From Stercorarius parasiticus (lineage: Eukaryota; Chordata; Aves; Charadriiformes; Stercorariidae), in the NCBI GenBank assembly GCA_013396915.1, contig VWZL01000113.1, positions 312,003-376,002 on the forward strand: 64,000 nucleotides of DNA, in the 5' to 3' direction. The notes beneath the pieces are model-generated. The model was not told the origin of the DNA and did no database searches. It was given only the letters and a program-made list of their open reading frames with translations. Below are positions 25,441-37,357 of this stretch, in pieces; positions within the stretch are counted from its first letter, which is position 1, and each line of letters begins with the position of its first letter. The position numbers were made by a program, and so were the translations under genes.

Positions 25441-27604
25441 TGCACAGGAAGGACCACTGCGCCACCACGAACGCTGCCCACGCGTAAACCAACGTTTCGG
25501 AAAACCCCTCAGGGCAGGCAGCCAGAAACCGGCTGCTTTCCCTAACCTCCCACCTCCTGGCATTTCTGGAATGACCCTCGGCACACACGTGCTGCTGCCA
25601 GGGAGCTGGGGGCAGAAACGGTCCATTAAGGTACAGCACAGGCCACAGGAATGCCAACACCTCACCAGCACCCAGACCGGGCCACCGCGGTCTCTAGGTC
25701 CGTGGGTGCTTACCCCGCATTGCCCCTCCAGCCCTTGGCCCGCTCGCAGCCCTCTGGCACGGGCACTTCGTGGTAGCAATGCATCTTTCAGTTACTTAGA
25801 CATCAGTTGACCAATTCTGGCTACTTCTAAAACATCTCCTTTCAAGCACCTTGTTGAAGCCCACGCACTCTGTTCTCGGTTAGACGAGGCCTCGTTCAGC
25901 GCTCAGCTCCCATCATCGGATAACTGCGGGACACCCCACCCCAAGATCCCTACTGTACACGTCTTCCTGAATTATAAAGCGTGCTTTTACCTAAACAAGC
26001 TGCTCAGCAATGGTGGTTGTTTCTTTTCCTTTTAAAGCAAAAAAACTTCTTCCTCTGCCTCACCACTTTCCCTCGTCAAAAAAGGCAAGGTGATACCCAA
26101 TTACTGCAGCACTGATAAGCCTATCCCACAGTAAGGAATCCGAGTATTGATAGTGAGGTGCAGTTCAGCAGCTGATGACTCAAGTATCCAGAGTTTCTCC
26201 ATTTTATAAGCGGTTATTGATACAAGAGTTAATTGTAGAAGACACTGCAGAAGACGATATACTACACCCCCCGTGTTCAGATTGCAACTCCAAGGAACAA
26301 CCACATTCCTTCAGGGAGCTGGAAGAGATCTGGTACTTACAAATCGTACTCCTCCTCGTTTTGGGAGCGTTTTCTTAGGTCTACAGAAGCGTGGAGAAGC
26401 TGAAATGAAAAGAAGAGATATGTTACTATAAAATTGTGTATCAGCAACATTTATTAATTATCCAAATGGTATGAGAGTTAGCAAGACACACGTAATAAAG
26501 ATCAGTGCAAAAGTAGCATTTATATTATTATTTGTACCATTTATATATTTAGTTCATCCAGCACAAGTAAGTGGGACCTGTTAAAGCCGGAATCTTTTTC
26601 TAAGTGCCCTTTTTCCCCCCTCAAGCATTAGGGTCATGGCTTCCCCCCATACAATCAGTATACCGCTTTAAGATTAGCAGACGGTAGCTTTTTTTGATGC
26701 CACATGACCGTTTTCGTTGCTTCTTTAACTGGGGCTGATCCCCCTATTAAGGATTTTATTGTCTGGTCTTTCAGGGATCATAACGAGTAAAGGAAGGAAC
26801 TGCAATGATTAGTAAAGCATTTCTGTGTGTGGGCATACAGATGCGTTAAAAAGCAGCATCGCTGCAGAACTTCCACTTTATAATTAATTTCACCCTTAAA
26901 TTCCTGCGCCATTTATCCTCTGAAAGAGAGCATTTAATTATAGTCTTGTACCGGCATCCAGATACCAAGTAACTCTGACACAATTGGAGCAATTCATTGG
27001 AATTTCCTCTTTCAGATTTGAATGTACGGAAAACAAGTATCATACACGCATCTTCGTTTCATCTTTCTGCAATGTTCTTTGCCTCACGGTATGTGACCCT
27101 GCATCCCTGCTGGAGGCTTTCACCATCCTCTCCTCCACGTGGAGGCCGCCTCTTTCAATAATGCCGATACACGCCTTAAGAGCTAATTTTCCAAGAGGCT
27201 GTTCACCCCGAGCAGTGCCGCCCTGCACCCGTAGGTTGACTCTAAGGCAGATTCACCGCATCCCACAGACCTGCGTACGGAGCGACGTGCCTGTACAGTG
27301 CCAAGAGGTGGCAGTGATTGGGCAACAGAGCATCCCGGGCGCATTTCGGCTTGTGGCCTCGATTTCAGCTGGGGTGAACTGGCACGCCCAAGTCAAGCCA
27401 ATGATGAATTACTGGCACTTGGCACCAGACCAGCGAGTAGCCCCCAGAATGCTTTGACATTTCAGGATCATCTTCTTTACAAAGTCTAACAAGCGCAGGA
27501 GGAAATACCTTAAGACCTCGTGCAAAAGACTTACTTGCTTTCATTACCTCGCAATGGCTTAATCACCATCTTTAAAGAAAACCGCTATTTACAAAGTCCG
27601 TAGG
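25441..27604. other. Intergenic DNA upstream of EREG
   Basis: Composition falls from GC-rich to A/T-rich at about 25.8 kb. No gene, exon or repeat was recognised between the EREG promoter and the CR1 element. Confidence 0.6.
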
Positions 27605-28376
27605 CTCAACTCAAGCTGAGCTCAAGTGGGATGGCTCCTGCGACTGGACTGTCGGACTGGAAGGACACAGGCTCTTTAGGAAGGACAGGCACAACAGGAG
27701 GAGGGGTGTTGCCCTCTGTGTCAGTGACCAGCTGGACCGCATGGAGCTCCACCTGGGGATGGATGAGGAGCCGACCGAGAGCTTATGAGTTAGTATTAAA
27801 GGGAGGGCAGGGACAGGTGACATTAGAGTGGGTGTCTGCCACAGGCCATGCGACCAGGAAGACCGAGCGGATGAGGCCCTCTCTAGACAGGAGCAGTCTC
27901 ACGTTTACAAGCCCTGGTCCTCATGGGGGACTTCAACCACCCCAACATCTGTTGGAGGGACAACACAGCAGGGCATAAGCAGTCCAGGAGGCTTCTGGAA
28001 TGCACTGATGATAACGTCCTTCTCCAAGTGACAGAGGAGCCTTCCAGTACCTAAAGGGGGCCTACACAAAAGCTGGAGAGGGACTTTTTACAAAGGCATG
28101 TAGTGATAGGACGAGGGCTAACGGCTTTAAACTGAAGGAGGGTCGATTTAGATTGGATATTAGGAGAAAATTCTTCGCTGTGAGGGCGGAGTGCCCCCGG
28201 CCCAGGTTGCCCAGCGAAGCTGCGGCTGCCCCGGCCCTGGAGGGGTTCAAGGCCAGGCTGGACGGGACTTTGAGCAAGTGGTCCAGTGGGAGGTGTCACT
28301 GCCCATGACAGGCGGGTGAGAACTAGGCAATCTTTAAGGTCGCTTCCCACCCCAACCATCTTACGATTCGATGAAG
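27605..28376 (+). mobile_element. CR1 LINE fragment, endonuclease region fused to 3' end by internal deletion
   Basis: The left part encodes pieces of the CR1 ORF2 endonuclease, clearest at LMGDFNHPNICWRD and then AGHKQSRRLLE (about 27921-28005). The right part, from about 28035, is the characteristic CR1 3' region: KGAYTKAGEGLFTKA, FKLKEGRFRLDIRRKFF, then the 'GGTTGCCCAGCGAAGCTG' and 'CTGGAGGGGTTCAAGGCC' blocks and the 3' end close to TTACGATTCGATGA. The whole reverse-transcriptase domain between them is missing. Frames are broken, so it is inactive. It sits in the EREG-EPGN intergenic region and is the best evidence that this is a bird (or at least sauropsid) genome. Confidence 0.9.
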
Positions 28377-29374
28377 TCCATGTTATGCTTAATCCTCCTT
28401 CAATGTCACAGGTCTTCGCCTTTTTTTTTTTTTTCCGGACGGAGCAGCAGATTCATAGCAGTGATTATTTCAAGGGTTTGGACTGAGCTTTGTCTATTAG
28501 TTTATGTGTCGCTGATGAGACAGAGCATTTTCGATGAACAACATACCCTTTTCAGCTTAGAGAGAAAAAAATACAAGTGAAATGTACGTTTTTCTGTGCT
28601 TGAAAATACTTTTCCTCATGGTGATTCGCTGTAGAAGAATACACATCTTCACAGCGAGGAACTCCCGCCTTATGTATGTGTTTTTACGTATCTAAAACCA
28701 TACATGGCAAGTGACTATACTACTTACTCTAGCTGCTTTCTGTTGGACTCACGTCCAGTTTCGTGCATCGCCGTTGTGGGGATGGATCCGCATTGTTTTT
28801 GTCTGTCGAGAGTAAGACCCATTTGGAAAACCAATGTATTTTATTAGTAAGCATTCTTGAAACTGGAAGAAAATCATTCCTAGCCTTGTTAAGACAAATT
28901 TTTTATATCCGGCAAGCTTTCACTGCACAACATGAGAGATCCTCAAGAAATACTCTCAAAAGATCCGACGGCTAGCTGGAGTGCAGCTCACTTGAACGCA
29001 GCATTTTCATTTGAGCTACAGAAAATTAATACTAAGTATGAGAACTCTAAGTGGTAAAAAGCAGGGGGCTCCCATTTAAGCAGAAATGCCCTAAGAAGGG
29101 AATATATTTAAAGTGGGATACACAGATGAGACAGTCCGCAGGAAATGGGGGTAAGGAAAAACCCTGAGCCAAACTTACTCCGTCTAAAGGTCAGTTTCAA
29201 ATCTGCCATGTATGTGAAGGATGAATTAGGTCAAATGTTCTTAAACAACCAAGCTTTCCTATAAACTATGAGAGTTGGAAACGCTGCCCCCAGGGCTCAA
29301 AGTGGCTGATGCCTCTTCCTGTTAGTGCAGGGTTGAGGTCAAAGCTACTGCACAACACAGATGTTTTTCTGTTT

Positions 29375-29391
29375 AAAAAAAAAAAAAAAAA
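29375..29391. repeat. 17-base poly-A tract
   Basis: A run of 17 A followed by A/C-rich sequence (ACCACCAAAAAAACCAC). No associated element was recognised. Confidence 0.8.
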
Positions 29392-31275
29392 CCACCAAAA
29401 AAACCACAAACACCCAAATTCACTGATTTCTTAGCCAACTTCCAGGGTCAGCATTAACTAGCCATTGATAAAAAGAAAGAAAAAAACCCCAAAGAGCTAA
29501 TTCCCATCCATCTCAACGTGTTTCAGAAGATGGAGACGAAAAGGCGGCAGATCTGCCAGTCCATGCTGCATTGCTCCCTACAGGGCAATTTTTAAAGCTT
29601 CATTCTTCCGGCTTGTATGACATTTCCATTACCCTCCCCTGGGCAACTCCTGAATGGCTCAACACATCTCACTGGCAGGAAGAGCTTCATAATGCTCAGC
29701 TGGTGTTTTCCCTTTCCTAATTACAGCTCAGTGCTCCATGCTCGGTGATTTCTTAGCCTCCGAGGGGTTTGTAGCTTTTTTCACTTGTGGAGTCTTTTCG
29801 TGGCTTCTGCTTTTACTCGCTGCTAAACCAATCTGTGCAAGCATTTTATCTGTACCCTTGTCAAGGGTGTTATCAAACCAAGTCCCTCCCATATCACTGC
29901 CCATCTCTCTAGTAATTGTTTCTCCTTGCTCCGAGTGACTTATTAAGCATATGAGAAGGACCAAGGCGGAAGGAAAGTGGGTTTCCCCAGAGCACACAGC
30001 AGGTTGCAAGCAAGCTGGGCGAAGAACACCAGCCCCTTACCCATCAGTTTTGTGTGCTGTTGCGTCCATCGGCACCTCTTTCAAGTACGTAAAGTCCTCT
30101 TCTACAGTATTTTTCATTCTCCCGTAAGATGAAGGTTCATCACGGCGAGATAGAACACACGTAAATAGGAAGACTGCCCTCTCTGAGGGTTCACCGTGTG
30201 TAGACACGGGTGCAGCATTTAGACCCCGACCAGTGGCGAATACAACTGAAATTGTTACGTGAAAGCGTGTTCCTGGTGGCTGACCGTGTGGCACATCCGC
30301 TCGATAGCTCTGCCGTGAGAGCGACATCCACGTCGGGCCGTGAAACAACAGCAAGAACCACCAACATGGGGACTGGTGTGACTCAGCAGGCACTCACCGG
30401 CTCCTGTCAGGCTTTCACCGCAGCAGCCAGTCCCGGCTACGGGCTCTCCACGGCTACCTTCCAGCCCTCTTACCCTGTCCTCCATCTGGACAGCTGACGC
30501 TAGCCTGGGGAAGACAAGAGCAAGACACTCTGTATACGAGTGCCACTGTCAAGAGAGAAGGAAAGACCTGCCTTGGGACGGAGCAGGGCTAGCCTGTAAG
30601 GCCTGCGCTAAAGCCTGAACAATACATGATGGATGCAGGTGGATCAGCAGAGCCCCCTGCCTCCCCCCTGCTCCATTTAAGAACCTTGGCAATCAGCTGA
30701 GCCGTTACGCAGGCCTCAGCTACAGTGGCTTCAATCTCTTTGGCAAGCCTATTTCACCCCTTTCACTGCCACAGGGGGCGAGGACATAAAAGCAAGGCAA
30801 GGGCAGAGAAAAGGGTGACTTGCTGGCTATTTCCCAGTCTCAGAGTTCCTGTGCTTGGCCTGCTGAATCGGAAGCAGCAGCACCGGGCTGTGACCCGCCC
30901 TGCGCTCCAGGCCCCGCGCTGCCACCGGGACTTCATCCATCCGCAGACTCCACGTTTTGGCTGCAACTCAGCGGTGACTGTCACCTGCACGCCAGCCATG
31001 CGCACGGGGAGCCGGAGCGCCCTCCGCGAGGAATGTGTCATTAGGGATGATGGAGTAAACAGCAATTCACCTGAAACCAGCTTAGCCAGCACACGTTCCA
31101 GAAACCAAATCTAGGAAAGAGGCACAGGTCCACAGTGTATTTGTTTGGCCTGGTAACTAGCGCTAGGCATGGGAGCAGATGCGCTTAGTGGAAATCCCCC
31201 ATCCACTAGCATTATGGGACACTCCCATTACTGTTCTGATAATTACTGTTAATCATTACTATTACTGAAGCGACC

Positions 31276-31302
31276 AAAAAAAAAAAAAAAAAAAAAAAAA
31301 AA
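31276..31302. repeat. Uninterrupted 27-base poly-A tract
   Basis: Twenty-seven consecutive A residues on the plus strand, the longest homopolymer seen in the window. It could be the tail of an old retroposed sequence or a simple mononucleotide microsatellite. No parent sequence was recognised to its left. Confidence 0.85.
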
Positions 31303-34300
31303 GGCTGTCAGGATCAGGCCTTTATTGTGCTGGCTGTTGTCATGCAGAGGTGATGAGACAGCCTGCCCCAGGGAACCTATAAACGCGGCTGCCCAATTCA
31401 TCACCACACTCGTATTTCTAACTAGGGCACTGTGGTCCACCACGGAGCTCTCCTACAGCTCCAGCAAAAAAAAGCCATGGCGCTCCCTCCGGCTTGCATC
31501 AGCTTGGAGCCAGCCTGTTCGTACCTTGCTCTCTGCTGAGACGCAGCTAGAAGGGAAATAAGCTGACGGGGAATGCTTTGGGGTTGCACCACTCAACAAG
31601 ATGTTCCCATTCTGTTTTTTCCCCCGTGTGGGCCCGGCCTGCTATAAAACTCCGTCTTCTTTGATCTCTGGTGAATTTAGTACCACCAACTCCTGAGAGC
31701 CAACCGTGAGTCACATGGTACGCGGAAACCTCTGGGGTTTGGTTTGGGGATGACCCAGACCACGTGAAATCACCTTCTAGTCACCTGCTCCTCCCATCCA
31801 CGGTCTGAACATCACCTCAGGTATCCAAGCCTCCACTAAGACACTGTCACTAAGTCACGGGCTGAAGACGAGGATTAGCCAGCTTAGCCGCAGACTGGGT
31901 ACAAACGGGGAGCCCCAGGGAAGACCGTAGGCCTCTCCGGGGCTAAGAAGGACAGAGAGCGCTCCAGTACAGGCAGAAACCATCTGCCTGCAACGCTGAT
32001 TTTTCCTCCCACATATGCAGGTCTGGCTGCTACCAGCCACCGGGGAAGGAGACAAGACCCCAGTTTTCTGGTCAGAGCTGCTCGCTCCCCAGCCAGTCTC
32101 GGGAGTGCAGCCCAGATTCCTCCCTGAGTAAAAAGCGAAATAAAACGTGTTCAGACCCCGCGTGTTTCTCTGCTCTCTCGGCACAGAGTTGTGGGTTTGC
32201 TTGAGGGCCAAGGGGAGGCAAAGGCCTAGACGCATCGCCCCGTGAACTCGTCGCTACCTCTCCACCCGTGGGTATGGAGGGGGCTGGTCGCCTGCTGCGT
32301 GCATGGGAGACGGAACGAGGAGAGCGATCTGCACCTGGATGTCCCGGGGGAGAGGTGTCAGCAGCCGGTCGGCCGATCGTGACACTTCCACGGATAACAC
32401 CTCTGCATAGTATCTCCACATCCACCCCCTCGTCCTTGATCCTGCAGCTTGATGTTATTTAAGAGATGCATGAGATTTCCTTTAAGACACTCGGAGCGCG
32501 TGCGTGTAAATCAAGTGGGACAGGACAAAGGCCAGGGTTGGGCTTTATTAGATTGGTGTCAGCTATTAAACTAAGAACAGCACTAAGCTAGGGCTGGCAG
32601 TTCTCGGATGAATGCTCCGGCAGTTGGCGTCTTTGCCCTTCATACATGAAAGAAAGGACTATGGATAAGGGTCAGTTAGCCAAAGCTGGCAAACACAAGT
32701 TAGGTCTTTGAATCTAGTCAAACTCCTCAATAACAACGGTCCTTCTACGGGACCCTCCAAGAAAACAGGCATCCCTGTAAACTACTTTTTTGTAAGAGTC
32801 CGAACAGAACCTGCCCATTAGATGCTCAGGATGAGACACCTTTGGCCACTGACTTGCAGCATGCCTACAGCAGAGGTCACCCCTTCACACATAACACACT
32901 CAAGTTCCAGCTCCACGCCCAGATTAACCTACCCTGCCCAAACCAAGCACACAAGCAGCCCCGTATCAACAAAACCAGACCACTGAGTTAGCACAGAAGA
33001 TGGCCTGGGTTGAGGTGAAACGTGCCAGACGCGAGAGCCCGTGCAGAACACGGCCTCGCTCTTTTGTCTCCATCCCTGCTTCTCAACCTTTCCCCCCGTT
33101 TTGTTCTTGTAACATTCCCCTTTGTGAACCAGGAGGGTGATTTCCAGGAAGGATCTGCTGTAAGCAAAGCTAATAACCCATCTTTCCAAACCAGCCACTT
33201 TAAAGGGCGCATAGGTTAACTAAACTAAAAAAAAGAGGTCTCTATAGTAAAGTCTCTTTCCCCTCTCCCCTACGGCATTCTTATGCAACGCGCTGCGCGC
33301 TGCTGCATGCATTTGATTACATTGGGACAACTTTGATTACCATGTCACATACCATCAGAGTTGGCGACTGCGCTGCAAATGTTGGAATTGTCTTTTACGT
33401 AGATCTAAATAACATCGGACCCTTTGGGCAATGGCCTTCGATTGTTTACAGGGTTTTCATAAACAGGACATTAACAATTTGTAAATATCCTGTTGGAAAT
33501 CCCTCAGCTGTATTTGCAAGCTCACAATAGGCCAGTTTGATATATGCCCATCTGCCATTAGTGTCTCTCTACAAAAAACTTCACTGAAAATATTGCACAA
33601 CTCTAACTGACCACAACAATTGCCTCTAATCGTACGTACCAATGCTTCTACTTCGCGGCTTCTACAAATTGTTTGTGGAGTTGGTACGTCTTCGGAGCAT
33701 TTGCTGGGGAAATATAAATCAAAGAAATAATACGTTATTGTTGTAGTCATTTTCCACAGGCTTACGCTGTGTTCTCATTCAGGTAGAGACAGCGAGGAAA
33801 TTACACTGCTCTGAATTCTTGTTGCTGCATCTTACCTAGAGGCAGGTTTTTTTTTTTCCCTTTCATAATAAACTTCCACTCCAGCTGAACAAAGACAAAC
33901 ACGTGTGCGCACAGACGCACGCTCACAGAAAAATCTGAAATTCTCTTGGGAATTCCTTTGGCGTTGCAAACTAGGGTGTCTTCGCGGTCAATAATTAGAG
34001 ACCTGTCCATAATCCTGCAGATTTTCTGCAGTACATCTAAAAATATCTCTCAAAAAGAAGTCGTAAGACTAACCTCTCATGTTTTCGCAGTCCACTTCAG
34101 GACTCTCAGCGGAGTTAGAGAGAGGCCGAGATTTCCTTCTCAGCTAAATCCTGTACTAAAAGCAATGTATGGCTACCCCGGCGGGCGCATATTTAACTGA
34201 CCAGGTAGGTAGCTCCGGGGGATGGAGGAGTTGCCTTCACGCAGACGGAAGCTCCAGCTTGGAGGATAACCGAAGAACAACAGTAAGAACCCTCGGCAGA

Positions 34301-37300
34301 GGAGAAGTAGAAGTACCAGGTTGTGTCACTCCTAATCCATATGGGAATAACCCCCTGCTGGGAGCACTGATACAAAGCAGTGAGACAGTACGTCCTTAGC
34401 TCCAAAGCAAGCGCCTTCAAGAACAGTAACTCCAGGCTACAACTGTGCTAGCATACAGTCAGATGCTAGTGAAGCATTCAAGAAATACTAGTTGACCCAA
34501 CCTTAAATACTATTTGGGCAGGCGAGGGAGTCCTCGAAGTCCGCATATTGTTGCCGTCTCCAAACACGTTGCACCTAAAAGAAATCTTGCTGCAGCTACC
34601 TGGTGCCCTTTGAAGTTAACAGCTATTTCTCACCGAACCCCTGGGGTCTGGACATGACACAGATCCTAACGCTGTCCCCACAGACTTCAGTGCTTCTCTG
34701 AGTCAAGCCGGTGTCCCTCAGCACCCACATCCCTATCTCTGATGTACCCTTGACCAGAAAACATATACAGGCTCCCATCCAAGATGCTATCTCCCACACA
34801 GAGACACTCAGACAAGCTGTGCACTGCAGCAAAAGCTGTCTGTCCGAGCCAGTCCAACTCAATGTCCTTGCTGAAGATAGTTCTGAAGGTAAAGAGGGCA
34901 CAGCTTACTACCCTGTCCTGGCCACGACAGACTCGTAGCTACGTCTCAGTCCCTGAATTGTGGCTCCTTTGTGTTCCCCTCGCCTCGCAGGCTCTCCTTG
35001 CACGAAGCAGTGCCATTCCCCTAGCGGCAAATCCTCGTTGGCTACTAGCTGGGCCCACTCTAAAACCCAGCCTTTCTCTTCCCCTTGCTCCCAGTTGGAT
35101 GCTGCACAGCCCATCTCCCAGCCACGTCTTCCCTGTCACCAGCACATCTCCATCCTCTCCCATCTCCCAGTTCCAGTGCCCTCCCGCCATCACCCTCATT
35201 CGCTGCTTTGTCCGATTACAATCCTGAAGAGCAACTTGCGCAGAATGGTAGCGCACAAAGCCAAGACTGCCTGGCCCAAAACACACACTGGCATCTGGCG
35301 GTCTTGCAGTGATTTTACTTCCCAGCAGGCCTCGGTACGTACCAGAAAAAGGCACTGGACTTGCATGTCTCGATCGTCCTGCGCAAAACTCCAGGGACAC
35401 AGAGATAAGCTTTCCTACGTTTCATGCCCTTCCCGTTCTGCCTCTCCTTCCCCCTGCACACACACTTCCCCCAGACTTTGGTAAAAAGGACATGAGTCAT
35501 AAGCTGTGTCACAAGCAAGAGAAAAACCAGAACATGTCTCATTTCAGTCTGACTCCCAGAATAACCTCAGTGCGGTTGGCGTCACCAAAATCTTCCCAGA
35601 CAGGACCCCGTTTTCTTCTCCTCTCCTCCTTTGCCAGTCACTCGGGCGAAAGGAACCGTAGGGCAGGAGAGACCGCTCCTGACGTACTCTGACCCACTGA
35701 GAGCAGCCTTTGCTCCGGCTGCAAGAGCTGCCTCGGCGGTACCCGTGTCGGGGCCCAGACTGCTCTGGTGTCATTCCCGCTGCCGCCGCAAGTGGGAAAC
35801 GTTGGGCCTGTTTTTCACACCTCTAACCCATCACTAGCACCACCTGAACACAGACGTCCGCATCCGAAAAAGGTATTATTCGCTGTAAACGAAGTGACCA
35901 TAAACTTTTTTAGTTTAAAACAATGAGGAAAAGGCAGCGGTGTGAAGTCCTGACGCTACTCGTTCTAAGGTAAATCACTGTGTATTGCACTATGAACTCA
36001 GCTGGGCTTCAGATTGCTTTGCAGATAAAGCAGGAGGAAACCGTGACTTACACCCACTACAAGTGTACCTACAGCTAAGGAACGAGATAACTAAATGCCC
36101 TTGGGGAGATATGAGAGGCATTTAAAGCATAAAAATTGCTTACCTTTCCCTTACCGGGTAAGCAGATAAACACAAATGTCTCGTCTCTGTTCAATAGTGC
36201 CTGAAAGTCTGATGCAAGCCCTCAAAAGCAAAGGAAATAAAGGCTTAGAGGCAACCACGGTGCAAGGATCTGCAACCCCAATGACAGAACATTCCCCATC
36301 AAAAAAGAGCATCTCCCGAGAACCGCGCGACTTGGCAGAGATCACGGTCAAAGCGAGTGCGGCAGGGCAGAGGCTGGCGCTTCTCTGCTGGACACAGAGC
36401 CTGGGTGTTTCACAAGGGCATTCCCAGCTTACCAGGCGCTGCGCTGCATTCAGACTTTCAGTCACGTGGCTGCTGGGACAGACACTGCTTACCGCATGCT
36501 AAGAGAGGGTGGGAGCAATTTGCTTTACTGTTCTTGCCAAAAGCCTCTATTAGTCTATGTTATGAAAGCTCCAGAGAGGCAAAGCATTCCTAAAACCACT
36601 TTATTAAAGTTAGCAACACCCGAAACTACCCCCAGTTGTTTACGGACGGCAGGGCTGAAGGAGGCCAAGCAGCAAAAGCAAGAGGCAGAGAAGCCTTCAC
36701 TTGCTCTGCAGTGTGACGGGCCAGCGGAGGCCCCGTATAATTTCATCCGGCTGCTGCCTGCTTCCCCCACAGTGAACGCTGAGGGCGAGACCGGTTTTCA
36801 ATCTACGGACGCCAAGTGTTACTTAAGGACTAAGTATTGGTTTACCATCCCCCAGCACCTATGAACTACCTTCACAGTCTCTAATACTTCCATCCCCGTG
36901 GCATCCCTGTAGCTATTTTGATACTTCTCCGATGGCAGCGCGGAGACACGCACAGCATCTGCAACTTACCGAATGCACGTGCGGAGACGGACCCTTGTAA
37001 CCGCGTCTCCCGTGATCCTGACTCCTGCTCTTCTCACGGATCGCTTCCTCCGGGGACCGTGAGCTGGAGTAGCACCGGCTGCCTCCCAGACTCCTTTTCC
37101 TGATGCTACAGCCCCGATCCACGCTGCGGGAGAATGAAAATTTAAAGCTGACCGCATGAAATTTACAAGAGAGAGATTTATGAGTAGCAAAACTGTCAGG
37201 TCATTACTTTCAAATGTGACGGGCACTTGGTCCCTTGGGCCCATTTACTTGGCAAGTTGGGACACGTCACACACTGCGCGTGGTGGTCTTAGGCAATCAG

Positions 37301-37324
37301 TCCATGCTTTTCCCCTTTGCTGCT

Positions 37325-37357
37325 TCCTCACCCTTAGCACATGTCTAAGGGTGAGGA
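37325..37357. repeat. Perfect 13-bp inverted repeat with 7-nt loop
   Basis: TCCTCACCCTTAG, loop CACATGT, CTAAGGGTGAGGA. All 13 pairs are Watson-Crick. No homology beyond the stem was seen, so it is not an obvious transposon. The stem is too short for a typical microRNA precursor unless imperfect pairing extends it. Confidence 0.85.

Noticed and set aside
24495..25779. Long frames on both strands over the EREG promoter (up to 266 codons)
   Set aside because: They are explained by the CpG island. Repetitive Arg/Gly/Pro/Ala content and overlap with the true EREG start in another frame argue against coding.
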